Assembly (NCBI GenBank): GCA_014764515.1
Contig: JACXWD010000004.1
Location: 30,768 to 79,526, forward strand
DNA from: Candidatus Polarisedimenticola svalbardensis
GTDB taxonomy: Bacteria; Acidobacteriota; Polarisedimenticolia; Polarisedimenticolales; Polarisedimenticolaceae
Reading direction: 5' to 3'
Length of the DNA stretch: 48,759 nucleotides
In this document: positions 33,492 to 41,753 of the stretch, one piece after another
How the letters are laid out: every line of letters begins with the position of its first letter
Numbering within the stretch: the stretch's first letter is position 1
Program-made: the position numbers and the translations under genes
The notes under the pieces: model-generated
What the model was told of the DNA's origin: nothing
The model's input: the letters and a program-made list of their open reading frames with translations, nothing else
Databases searched by the model: none

Positions 33492-36400
33492 ATGAAACCG
33501 GTGAACGACGGCTGGGAAGTCTGGGTCGATACCGGCGGCACGTTCACCGATGCCCTGGGGCGCGATCCGGCCGGCACACTGCACCGGGTCAAGGTTCTCA
33601 GCAGTTCGGCGTTGCGGGGCACCGTTGAAGCGGTAGCGGCTCCGGATCGCCTCACGGTCAACACGTCTTTCATCATGCCCCGGGATTTCCCCACAGGGTT
33701 CTCGTTCCGGCTCCTGCAGAACCGGGCGGGCGACCCGGCAGCCACGGTCCGCGGGTATGATCCTGAAACCGGGACCCTGGCTCTGGACAGGCCGCTGGTC
33801 CCGGCGCCTCAGACAGGGGATCCGTTCGAACTGCTGTGCCCCGACGAGGCGCCGGTGCTGGCCGCCCGGCTGCTTACCGGCGCCGTTGCCGGCGCTCCCC
33901 TGCCGGTTGCGCGCTTCAGGCTGGCGACTACCCTCGGGACCAACACGTTGCTGGAAAGAAAAGGGAGTCCCACCGCGCTGTTCATCACGGAAGGTTTGGC
34001 CGACCTCCTGGAGATCGGCACCCAGGCCCGGCCCGAGCTGTTCACGCTGGATATCCGCAAGCGGGCGCCGCTGTACGAGACGGTAGTGGAAGTGCCGGGC
34101 CGACTCGCCCCGGATGGAGATGAGGAGTCCCCGCTGGATCTCGGCGTGCTGGAAGCTCCTGCGAAGGCGGCCCTCGCCGGCGGTTGCCGCACCGCGGCGG
34201 TGGCGCTGATGCACTCGTATCGCAATCAGACCCATGAACGAAAACTCCGAGAGTTCCTGCTACGGGCAGGTTTTGAACACGTGTCCTGTTCATCGGATCT
34301 TGCGCCGGCGATCAAGATCCTGCCACGGGCGGAAACCGCCGTAGTGGATGCATCGCTGGCGCCTGTTGTGAAGACGTACCTGGACCGTGTGTCCGGATCG
34401 CTGCCGAGAGCCGATGTCCATGTCATGACCAGCGCAGGCGGGCTGGTCCGGCCGGAGGACTACCACCCGAAGGACAGCCTCCTGAGCGGTCCGGCGGGAG
34501 GGGTGGTCGGCGCCGCCAGTGCCGGCCGGCAGGCCGGGTTCGACAAGATCCTCAGTTTCGACATGGGCGGCACCAGCACCGACGTGGCCCGGTTCGACGG
34601 GGACTACGAGTATGTGTTCGAGCACCGTATTGCAGACGCCCACCTGGTGGCGCCGGCCCTGGCCATCGAATCGGTGGCAGCCGGCGGCAGCTCGGTCTGC
34701 TGGTTCGACGGCGACCGGCTACAGGTCGGCCCCCGAAGCGCCGGGGCCGATCCGGGGCCGGCCTGTTACGGCGCCGGCGGCCCCCTGACCCTGACCGACG
34801 TCAACCTGCTCCTGGGCCGGATCGAGCCGTCCCTGTTCCAGATCCCCATCGACAGTGCAGCGTCGGAAACAGCCCTCGATGGACTGCTGCTGCAACTGGA
34901 ACAGGCCGGGAGACCCGGCCGGCCCATGGAACTGCTCCAGGGTCTGCTGGCGATTGCCGACGAGCGCATGGCCGACGCCACCCGGCAGGTGTCCCTGCGA
35001 CGGGGATACGATCCTGCGGAGTACACCCTGGTCGCCTTCGGCGGCGCCGGCCCACAGCATGCGTGCGGTGTCGCCACCCGGCTGGGGGTCCGGCAGGTGG
35101 TGATCCCGACGGACACCGGCCTGCTCAGCGCCGACGGGCTGGGCCGGGCGGTGATGGAGCGGTTCGCCTTCCGGCAGGTCCTGGAGCCGCTGGAGAACTG
35201 CCGCGCCACGGTGCCGGGCATGGTCCGGGAACTGGAGGAGGAGGCTCTCACCGCCCTCGCTGCCGAAGGGATCGAGGCAGGTACGATGGAGATCCGCCGC
35301 CGGATCGCCGAGCTCCGCTTCACCGGCCAGGACTCGGCGCTGGAAGTCGAAATGGGAGGATCCGGCCTGACAGACGAGCCGTTCCTCGAAAAGTACGAGG
35401 CGCGATACGGGCACCTGCCTTCAGGTCGGCAGGTAGAACTGGTTTCTTTGAAGGTCGTTGCCGCCACGGCGCCTGTGGAGCAGGAAACCTCCCAGGCCGA
35501 CCCGGGGCGGCAAGTGGATGAGCCTCTCGGGGCAGGTTTCCACCATGGTTCGACGTTGTTCCACCGGGCCCGGCTTGCCACAGGGCAAAAACTGGCCGGC
35601 CCGGCCCTTGTTCTGGAGCCCCATTCGGTCACCGTGGTGGAGGACGGCTGGGACTGCCGGGTCCACGGTGGTGGCGCCCTGATCCTGGAGCGGCGAACAC
35701 CTTGCGGAGAAGCGACGGAAACCGGCATCCGTCAGGGGTCGGGCGCCGTTCAACTGGAACTGTTCACCCATCGGTTCGAGACCATTGCAAAGGAAATGGG
35801 TGAGCAACTGCGGCGAACCGCTGTCTCCACCAATATCAAGGAGCGGCTGGATTTCTCCTGCGCTCTCCTGGATCCGGACGGCGAGCTGCTGGTCAATGCG
35901 CCGCATATACCGGTGCATCTGGGCGCCCTGGGACTTTGCGTCCGCGCAGTTCTCGAGGAGATGACACTACAGGCGGGAGACGTGGTGGTCACCAACCATC
36001 CAGGCTTCGGCGGGTCCCACCTGCCGGACGTCACGGTGATCACGCCGGTCCATGCCGGCGAACTGATCGGCTATGTGGCCAGCCGCGCCCATCACGCCGA
36101 ACTGGGAGGATCTCGCCCGGGGTCGATGCCGCCGTCCGCATCCTGCCTGGCGGAGGAGGGTGTGGTTATAAGTCCCATGAAGCTGGTGGAAGGCGGCCGG
36201 CCGAACTGGGAGGCGATGGAGGCGATTCTGGCCGGCGGCAGGTTCCCGTCCCGAGCGGTGGAAGACAACCTGGCCGATCTCCGGGCGGCGGTGGCGGCCA
36301 ACCGTGCCGGGGCTGCAGCCCTTGCCGGCCTGGCGGATCGATCCGGCAGGGAGACGGTCCTGCGCTACATGCGGGAACTCAAACAGCTTGCGGCAAAACG

Positions 36401-37268
36401 GCTCCGTACAGCCCTGGCTTCCCTGGACGACGGCGAGTACCACGCGGTGGAGCGCCTGGACGATGGAACCGCACTGGCCGTCACCATGACCAAGCGGGGC
36501 GACAGTGCGGTTCTCGACTTCACCGGCAGCGGAAAGGTCCACCCCGGAAATCTCAACGCCACGCCAGCCATCGTTCACGGGGCGGTGATCTATTTCCTTC
36601 GCCTTCTGATCCAGGAATCGATTCCGCTGAATGAGGGGTTCCTCCACGCGGTGAAGCTGATCATCCCCGAAGGCGTCCTCAATCCTCCCTTCCATGACGA
36701 CCCGGATCGTTCGCCGGCAGTGGTGGGGGGCAACGTGGAGACCAGCCAGCGGCTGGTGGACTGCCTTGTGCGGGCGCTGGGCCTCGCCGCCTGCAGCCAG
36801 GGCACCATGAACAACGTACTGTTCGGAACGGAGCGGTTCGGCTACTACGAGACGGTCTGCGGTGGATGCGGCGCCGGCCCCGGCTTCCATGGGGCCAGCG
36901 CGGTGCACTCCAACATGACCAACACCCGGATCACCGATCCGGAGATCCTTGAGCATCGCTACCCGGTCCGGGTGGAGCGGTTCGCCGTACGCCGGGGTTC
37001 CGGAGGCGGCGGGGAGTTCCGCGGTGGCGACGGGGTGGTGCGGATCCTGAAATTCCTTGCGCCGATGTCCCTTTCGGTCCTGACCCAGCACCGTGTGGAG
37101 CGACCGTTCGGGCTGAACGGAGGAGAGCCCGGGATGGCAGGCAGGCAACGGGTGGAACGGGCGGACGGCACCGTTGTCGAGCTGAAATCCGTGGACGGAA
37201 CCGACCTTTTCGAGGGGGACCGGTTCATCCTTGAAACACCCGGAGGCGGCGGCTACGTTCAAAAATAG
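33492..37268 (+). CDS. 5-Oxoprolinase/hydantoinase, fused HyuA-HyuB
   Basis: A 1258-residue protein close to eukaryotic-type ATP-dependent 5-oxoprolinase in size. Residues 8-700 are the HyuA part: WVDTGGTFTDALGRD, ATTLGTNTLLERKG, SFDMGGTSTDVARF and YTLVAFGGAGPQHACGVA, an actin-like ATPase fold. Residues 750-1255 are the HyuB part, starting at LELFTHRFETIAKEMGEQL. It opens 5-oxoproline to glutamate, or a related hydantoin. It begins seven bases after the gdh stop. The last codons (VQK, stop) lie in a REP-like repeat; the native end may have been replaced by the insertion. Confidence 0.93.
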   Translation: MKPVNDGWEVWVDTGGTFTDALGRDPAGTLHRVKVLSSSALRGTVEAVAAPDRLTVNTSFIMPRDFPTGFSFRLLQNRAGDPAATVRGYDPETGTLALDRPLVPAPQTGDPFELLCPDEAPVLAARLLTGAVAGAPLPVARFRLATTLGTNTLLERKGSPTALFITEGLADLLEIGTQARPELFTLDIRKRAPLYETVVEVPGRLAPDGDEESPLDLGVLEAPAKAALAGGCRTAAVALMHSYRNQTHERKLREFLLRAGFEHVSCSSDLAPAIKILPRAETAVVDASLAPVVKTYLDRVSGSLPRADVHVMTSAGGLVRPEDYHPKDSLLSGPAGGVVGAASAGRQAGFDKILSFDMGGTSTDVARFDGDYEYVFEHRIADAHLVAPALAIESVAAGGSSVCWFDGDRLQVGPRSAGADPGPACYGAGGPLTLTDVNLLLGRIEPSLFQIPIDSAASETALDGLLLQLEQAGRPGRPMELLQGLLAIADERMADATRQVSLRRGYDPAEYTLVAFGGAGPQHACGVATRLGVRQVVIPTDTGLLSADGLGRAVMERFAFRQVLEPLENCRATVPGMVRELEEEALTALAAEGIEAGTMEIRRRIAELRFTGQDSALEVEMGGSGLTDEPFLEKYEARYGHLPSGRQVELVSLKVVAATAPVEQETSQADPGRQVDEPLGAGFHHGSTLFHRARLATGQKLAGPALVLEPHSVTVVEDGWDCRVHGGGALILERRTPCGEATETGIRQGSGAVQLELFTHRFETIAKEMGEQLRRTAVSTNIKERLDFSCALLDPDGELLVNAPHIPVHLGALGLCVRAVLEEMTLQAGDVVVTNHPGFGGSHLPDVTVITPVHAGELIGYVASRAHHAELGGSRPGSMPPSASCLAEEGVVISPMKLVEGGRPNWEAMEAILAGGRFPSRAVEDNLADLRAAVAANRAGAAALAGLADRSGRETVLRYMRELKQLAAKRLRTALASLDDGEYHAVERLDDGTALAVTMTKRGDSAVLDFTGSGKVHPGNLNATPAIVHGAVIYFLRLLIQESIPLNEGFLHAVKLIIPEGVLNPPFHDDPDRSPAVVGGNVETSQRLVDCLVRALGLAACSQGTMNNVLFGTERFGYYETVCGGCGAGPGFHGASAVHSNMTNTRITDPEILEHRYPVRVERFAVRRGSGGGGEFRGGDGVVRILKFLAPMSLSVLTQHRVERPFGLNGGEPGMAGRQRVERADGTVVELKSVDGTDLFEGDRFILETPGGGGYVQK

Positions 37269-37349
37269 GGACATTGCACATTATCTTTTAATAATCTAAT
37301 CGACGACTTAAATTATTGAAAGATAATGTGCAATGTCCCCATTTTTGAA
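37258..37349. repeat. REP-like long inverted repeat overlapping the oxoprolinase stop
   Basis: Two 38-base arms (37258-37295 and 37312-37349) are complementary with two mismatches. The outer edge reads TTCAAAAAT(A/G)GGGACATTGC, followed by ACATTATCTTT, with an AT-rich centre. The left arm contains the final codons and TAG of the oxoprolinase gene; one of the two mismatches (A against G at 37267) lies in that TAG. The layout is the same as the repeat at 3686, with a different inner sequence. It is far more AT-rich than its surroundings. Confidence 0.85.
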
Positions 37350-37406
37350 ATGGGATCGGGTTCCAATCGTATTGTTGGTATCCGATACCTTCCGATGGAG
37401 ATCGCC

Positions 37407-38735
37407 ATGAAATCCAGACTTACTGCTGCCGCTCTCGTCCTGTTCCTCCTCCTTCCCTGCCAGGCCCTGGCGGCGAACGGATTCCGGAACCTGGAACTGG
37501 TAGACCATGTCGGGAAAGATCCGATGATGGTGGTGGTCGTTCGGACCGAGAGTCTGCTGGAGCCGATCCAGAACATCATCGATACGGTGGCCGGCCTGGA
37601 TCCCGAATTCCAACCTGGAACGGCGGAACAAGGGTTTGCCGATCTGGAAGCGGAACTCGGTTTCCCCCTCCGCGCCGAGCTGCTGTCCCAGCTGGGACCG
37701 GAGTTCGGTTTTGTGCTCAGTGTTCCGCCCATGGACACGATCATGGCCCGGATCGAGGAGTTCCCGGCCAGCCTGCCGGATCTCATGGACGGCACCGGTT
37801 TCCTGGCCGCCGTGCGGGATGGCGATCTGGTGGACCGTTCTCTCAGGAAGCTGCTGGTGTTTGAGGAGAAGGCGGAAATCATCGACGGTGACGACGGCCT
37901 GGTTCGCGTACGCTACGCCACCCCGGCCCCGGACGGGGAAGCGGGGCAGATCGACATCTGCTTCGGCATCCGGAACGGCTGGCTGGCCATCGGGATGAAC
38001 CCGGACTGGGTGCTTGGCGCCCTTTCCAACGCCGCCCCCGGGAACCGCCTTTCCGACGGGGAGGATTACGGCAAGGTGTTCGCCAACCTGGACAGCGATC
38101 CTTCCATGCTCGGGTACGTCAATCTGCCGGCCCTCATGACCTGGATTCAGGAATCGGACATGCTGAAAATGATCCTGTCCTCCGATCCTGAAGCGTCAAT
38201 GATGATGAACCTGTTCCTCAACGATGAGTACATGAACGTAGGCCTGGGCTATACCAGCGTGGAAATGAACGGCGGCGTGCGCGCATCGACGTTCGGACCC
38301 GCCGGCCTGACCGGGCCGGGGATGTACACCGGCATGATGGCAGCTATCGCCATCCCGAACCTGCTGAACGCCATCGACCGCGGCAAGCAGAAACGGACCA
38401 TGGCGGACATCCGCTCCATGGCGACGGCAATAGAATCGTATGCCATCGACAACAACAGCTACCCCACCACCGAGGGCTGGCAGTCTCCCGAGGCTCTGAA
38501 AGAGGCACTGGAACCGGTGTACATCCGCCAGCTACCCCTGGTTGACGGCTGGGAAAACGCCATCCTGGTGCTATCTGACGGCGAAAATTACACCCTGGTC
38601 AGTCAGGGAAAAGACGGCGCCTCGGACGGGGACTGGGCCGGGGAGTTCGCTGCCGGACCGTTCGACAGCTTCACCCACGACATCGTTTTCCAGAACGGTC
38701 AATTCGTGAAGTGGCCCGAGGGCGCCCAACAGTAA
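37407..38735 (+). CDS. Signal-peptide protein with a C-terminal headless pseudopilin (GspG-like) domain
   Basis: A 442-residue exported protein. Residues 1-22 are a signal peptide ending in CQALAA. Residues 25-300 resemble DUF3352-type periplasmic proteins (scattered GFVLSVPPMDTI, GNRLSDGEDYGKVF). From Met310 the sequence becomes pilin-like: AAIAIPNLLNAIDRGKQKR, then ADIRSMATAIESYAIDNNSYP and a C-terminal YTLVSQGKDG as in the major type II secretion pseudopilin. The first 16 residues of the pilin helix, with the prepilin cleavage site and Glu5, are missing. TGGAG six bases before the ATG at 37407 fits; an ATG at 37395 is weaker. Function unknown. Confidence 0.8.
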   Translation: MKSRLTAAALVLFLLLPCQALAANGFRNLELVDHVGKDPMMVVVVRTESLLEPIQNIIDTVAGLDPEFQPGTAEQGFADLEAELGFPLRAELLSQLGPEFGFVLSVPPMDTIMARIEEFPASLPDLMDGTGFLAAVRDGDLVDRSLRKLLVFEEKAEIIDGDDGLVRVRYATPAPDGEAGQIDICFGIRNGWLAIGMNPDWVLGALSNAAPGNRLSDGEDYGKVFANLDSDPSMLGYVNLPALMTWIQESDMLKMILSSDPEASMMMNLFLNDEYMNVGLGYTSVEMNGGVRASTFGPAGLTGPGMYTGMMAAIAIPNLLNAIDRGKQKRTMADIRSMATAIESYAIDNNSYPTTEGWQSPEALKEALEPVYIRQLPLVDGWENAILVLSDGENYTLVSQGKDGASDGDWAGEFAAGPFDSFTHDIVFQNGQFVKWPEGAQQ

Positions 38736-38746
38736 CCGGCGTTGTT

Positions 38747-38755
38747 TGTTACAAT
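38747..38755 (+). promoter_or_regulatory. Extended -10 for a possible leaderless transcript
   Basis: TGTTACAAT is an extended -10 (TG, one base, TACAAT) and ends six bases before the ATG at 38762, the same spacing as at 27951. The GGGGG touching the ATG is too close to be a ribosome site. Confidence 0.4.
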
Positions 38756-38761
38756 TGGGGG

Positions 38762-39172
38762 ATGAATTATCCCCCTGCCCGAACTGTCCCTGCCCTGGCC
38801 CTGGCGGTGTTGCTGCTCTTGCCTGGGGGGGCAACAGCAGCCGACCAGCCGGAAGTACTGGGTGGCGGCGTCACCGCAGGTGATGCCGTTCCGGTCAAAG
38901 CGCTGTTGATCGACCCGGAGCGGTATGTCGGGAAGACGGTAGTGGTGGATGGGGTTGTCACCGAGATCGGAATCGACGACGCAGACCGGGTCCGGATCTC
39001 CGAAACCGACGGCGTACGGGCCGTCATCCTGGAACTCCCTCCTGCAGGATTCCGGATTCCCGGCGACGCTGTCGGCCGGCGGATTCTGGCTGAAGGGGAG
39101 TTCGTACGGATCGAACCTGCGCCGGGGAAGATCGGATACATCATCCGGGTTACCGGCGCCGTCCTGAGCTAA
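38762..39172 (+). CDS. Small secreted OB-fold-like protein of unknown function
   Basis: A 136-residue protein with a signal peptide (residues 1-26, ending GGATAA). The rest has the spacing VKALLIDPERYVGKTVVVDG, then VTEIGIDD and AVILELPP, which resembles the small periplasmic OB-fold proteins that begin with a PERYVGKxVxVxG motif. That likeness suggests a beta barrel that could bind a small ligand or a metal; no catalytic residues stand out. Its TAA overlaps the stop of the convergent nth gene in CTAA (39169-39172). Confidence 0.75.
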   Translation: MNYPPARTVPALALAVLLLLPGGATAADQPEVLGGGVTAGDAVPVKALLIDPERYVGKTVVVDGVVTEIGIDDADRVRISETDGVRAVILELPPAGFRIPGDAVGRRILAEGEFVRIEPAPGKIGYIIRVTGAVLS

Positions 39173-39804
39173 CGGGACCGGTCCACACCGGCCTGCAGGC
39201 AATCATCAACCACCGGGCAGCCTGAGCAGACCGGTGAAACAGGGCGGCAGACCGACTGACCGTGGCGGACCATCAACTCGTTCAAAGGGATCCAGTGCCG
39301 GCGCGGCAACAGCTTCCGGAGGGCCGCTTCCGACTCGTCAGGCGAGCCGGTCCTGATCCACCCCAGCCGATTGGCGATGCGGTGTACATGGACATCAACG
39401 CAGATCCCCGGCTTGCCGAACCCGAGGGTGACCACCAGGTTGGCGGTCTTCCGCCCTACCCCCGGCAGGGTCAGCAACTCGTCAATGGAATCGGGGACCC
39501 GGCCGTCGTATCGCTGAAGGAGTTGCCTGCTGAGTTCAAGTATCTGCCCCGCCTTGACCCGGAAGAACCCGGACGGATAGATCAGCTTTTCGATGGTGGC
39601 CTTGCGGCGGCGGATCATCTCCGCCGGTGTGGCCGCCTTCAGGAACAGTCGCTCGGTAGCGGGAAAGCTGACCTCGTCCTTGGTTCTGAGGGACAGGATG
39701 CAGCCGATGAGGACCCGGTACGGATCCCGGCCGTGATGATCCAGGAAATGGTTCTGCCGGTAGGTCGTTTTCAGCCGCCGGACCACCCGGTCCACAGGAT
39801 TCAC
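39169..39804 (-). CDS. nth: Endonuclease III
   Basis: A 211-residue base-excision repair enzyme that removes oxidised pyrimidines and cuts abasic sites. Seen: the helix-hairpin-helix LPGVGRKTANLVV with the catalytic Lys, the catalytic Asp in ICVDVHVHRIANRLG, and the four-Cys iron-sulfur loop CRPVSPVCSGCPVVDDC (C-x6-C-x2-C-x5-C). The GTG at 39804, with GGAGG seven bases upstream, gives the family length; its GTGA overlaps the stop of the membrane protein gene. It is the last gene of a coupled three-gene operon. Confidence 0.94.
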   Translation of the reverse strand: MNPVDRVVRRLKTTYRQNHFLDHHGRDPYRVLIGCILSLRTKDEVSFPATERLFLKAATPAEMIRRRKATIEKLIYPSGFFRVKAGQILELSRQLLQRYDGRVPDSIDELLTLPGVGRKTANLVVTLGFGKPGICVDVHVHRIANRLGWIRTGSPDESEAALRKLLPRRHWIPLNELMVRHGQSVCRPVSPVCSGCPVVDDCLQAGVDRSR

Positions 39805-40466
39805 CTGCCGGCCTCCCCCACCGGCCGTGGGAAGACGCGGTTTCGGAACAGTTCCACCAGTTCCACTCCCAGGCCGACACCGTCCCCGATGACGATGCCC
39901 AGGAAGAAAGTCAGCAACAGGGAACGCATCACGCTGTTGGGTGAGATGCCCTGCAGGAAGGTCACCGGCGCTGCCGCCGTGTAGATCCCGCCCAGCAGCG
40001 GTCCGGACAGCAGGAACTTGCCGAGGAGGACGCCGCGGCGAGCCAGGAGATCCCAGATCAGTGCGATGAGCAGTATTCCAATAGCCAGGACCACGGCCCA
40101 GGCCGCATGCATGGCGATTCGGAACCAGCTGTCCCGTATGACGGTCCCGGCCTGAAAAAGAACCCAGGCTGCGGACAGGCAGACCGCCGGTACGACCTTT
40201 CCGATCCGGGACAGGGTCAGCACTCCCGCCATCAGGGCGCCGGTGGTGAATACCTGGGCCGACGGCAGGTCGAGCCGGAATATGCCGGCCTGGAATGCGA
40301 TCCATCCCGCTCCCACCGACCCGGCCATGGCGACGGCGAACATGGCGAGGGCGAAGGGGATCTCCCCGGTCCCCTCTTCCGCTTCCCGGCCTCCCAGGGT
40401 CCAGGTCCTGATGAACAGGAAAAACAGACCGCCGATGAGCACCGCTATGACGGTGGCGGCGCTCAC
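39801..40466 (-). CDS. Six-helix membrane protein of unknown function
   Basis: A 221-residue very hydrophobic protein with about six membrane helices (around residues 3-20, 38-58, 70-85, 90-107, 118-140 and 180-205) and short polar loops. I do not recognise a family. It starts with GTG at 40466 in a GTGA overlap with the ATPase stop, and ends in another GTGA overlap with nth, so the three proteins are made from one message in a fixed order. The ATPase partner makes a membrane-linked complex conceivable; that is inference. Confidence 0.8.
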   Translation of the reverse strand: MSAATVIAVLIGGLFFLFIRTWTLGGREAEEGTGEIPFALAMFAVAMAGSVGAGWIAFQAGIFRLDLPSAQVFTTGALMAGVLTLSRIGKVVPAVCLSAAWVLFQAGTVIRDSWFRIAMHAAWAVVLAIGILLIALIWDLLARRGVLLGKFLLSGPLLGGIYTAAAPVTFLQGISPNSVMRSLLLTFFLGIVIGDGVGLGVELVELFRNRVFPRPVGEAGR

Positions 40467-41563
40467 GTCAACTGTTCGTAGGCCGGTTTCAGTGAGCGGT
40501 TGACGATTTCTTCATTGATGGTGAGACGGTATCCGTCCCCTTCCCGTATCACGTCGGCGTTGCCGTACGGGTCGTACTCGAACGGCTTGATCATCTTGCC
40601 GTACACCGCCTTGAGGGCCCTGGCCCCGATCCTGGCGTGCTGTGCCGCCTCGGTGGCGATCTTGCGGGCCGCTCCATCGGTGATATCGAGGCGGATCCCC
40701 ATCTTTGCGAAAAATTTCTGGGAAGTCCTGAACACCGCGTCGTCCGGTTCCACAAGGATCCGTTTCAACAGATCGCCGTCCAGGTCTTCGAGGATGATGG
40801 AGTTGTCAAACCGGGAAAGGAACTGGGGCTGCATGCCGAAATCGAACAGGTCTTCCTGCCGGAAGTGGTGCCTCAGCGTGAAGTATTCCCGGATCTGAAC
40901 CTCGCCGTCCTCATACACGGTTTCCGTGGGGAGTTTCACCCTGCTGGTCGGTGACGTCACCCGGGTGAACACCTGGTCGTACAGGGTCTCGAATGCTCCG
41001 GCGCACAGGAACAGCATTTTGCCGGTGTGCAGTGTTACCGGTTCGCTGCTGGTCACGCCGTCCCTGGTGACCGTCACGATATGATCGATTTCCTGACCTT
41101 CGATCAGGGTCAGCAGCGCCTGCTGAATGTTGATGCCGGTGACGTACGGTTTGCCGCCGACCATACCGGAACACTTGTCGATCTCGTCCAGGCAGACGGT
41201 GGCATGCTCCATGAAGGTGCCGATCTGCTCGGCGGTGGCGTTCGGCCCCAGGATCTTCTTGGCGCGTTCCTCCAGGCGGATGTAGAACGTGCCCAGGTCG
41301 ATGATCCCCTCTTCGGTGGCGAAGGTGTTGGCGTTCATGACGATGACGGCCCGGTATTTCTCGAAATCCGGATGCCCCATGTACAGCTTTTCCATGGCCC
41401 GCATGACCGTGGTTTTGCCGGTGCCGGAGTTGCCGATCATCATCAGGTTGCCGAACGGCTCACCCTGGAGGTGCTTGTAGATCGCAACCGCCACGAACTG
41501 CAGGACCTCTTTCTGGCCCAGGACGTCCCGTTCAAGGAATTTGAAGATCTCCACCGCAGTCAT
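40463..41563 (-). CDS. ClpX-like AAA+ ATPase without zinc domain
   Basis: A 366-residue AAA+ protein. Walker A is GNSGTGKT (44-51), Walker B VCLDEIDK (123-130), followed by the ClpX-like ALLTLIEGQEID. FGMQPQFLSRFDNSIIL occupies the sensor/arginine-finger region, and the C-terminal IGARALKAVYGKM carries the sensor-2 arginine. It lacks the ClpX N-terminal zinc finger, and I see no clear ClpP-docking IGF loop, so it may be a ClpP-independent remodelling ATPase. GGAGG lies ten bases before the ATG at 41563. The divergent subtilase gene is 190 bases away. Confidence 0.88.
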   Translation of the reverse strand: MTAVEIFKFLERDVLGQKEVLQFVAVAIYKHLQGEPFGNLMMIGNSGTGKTTVMRAMEKLYMGHPDFEKYRAVIVMNANTFATEEGIIDLGTFYIRLEERAKKILGPNATAEQIGTFMEHATVCLDEIDKCSGMVGGKPYVTGINIQQALLTLIEGQEIDHIVTVTRDGVTSSEPVTLHTGKMLFLCAGAFETLYDQVFTRVTSPTSRVKLPTETVYEDGEVQIREYFTLRHHFRQEDLFDFGMQPQFLSRFDNSIILEDLDGDLLKRILVEPDDAVFRTSQKFFAKMGIRLDITDGAARKIATEAAQHARIGARALKAVYGKMIKPFEYDPYGNADVIREGDGYRLTINEEIVNRSLKPAYEQLT

Positions 41564-41662
41564 ATTATTCGGCCCTCCAACCGGAGTTTCAAAAAATAAG
41601 TATAGCTCGTATTGCCGTACCGGACTCCTGCGCGTACATCATCTCGGTGATCGGCTTTTTGG

Positions 41663-41691
41663 TTCCCGAAATCGGGAATTTTGCGTATGAT
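41663..41691 (+). promoter_or_regulatory. Subtilase promoter with an overlapping palindrome
   Basis: TATGAT (41686-41691) has TTCCCG 17 bases upstream (41663-41668). The same -35 is the left arm of the palindrome TTCCCGAAATCGGGAA (41663-41678, 7+2+7). A repressor on this palindrome would block the promoter. The half-site resembles the repeats at 9586-9624. Confidence 0.4.
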
Positions 41692-41753
41692 CACTAATGT
41701 TGTTGCAACATATCATTCCAGGAGCGGTTTCTTCCGTTCCAAGGGGGCCAAGC

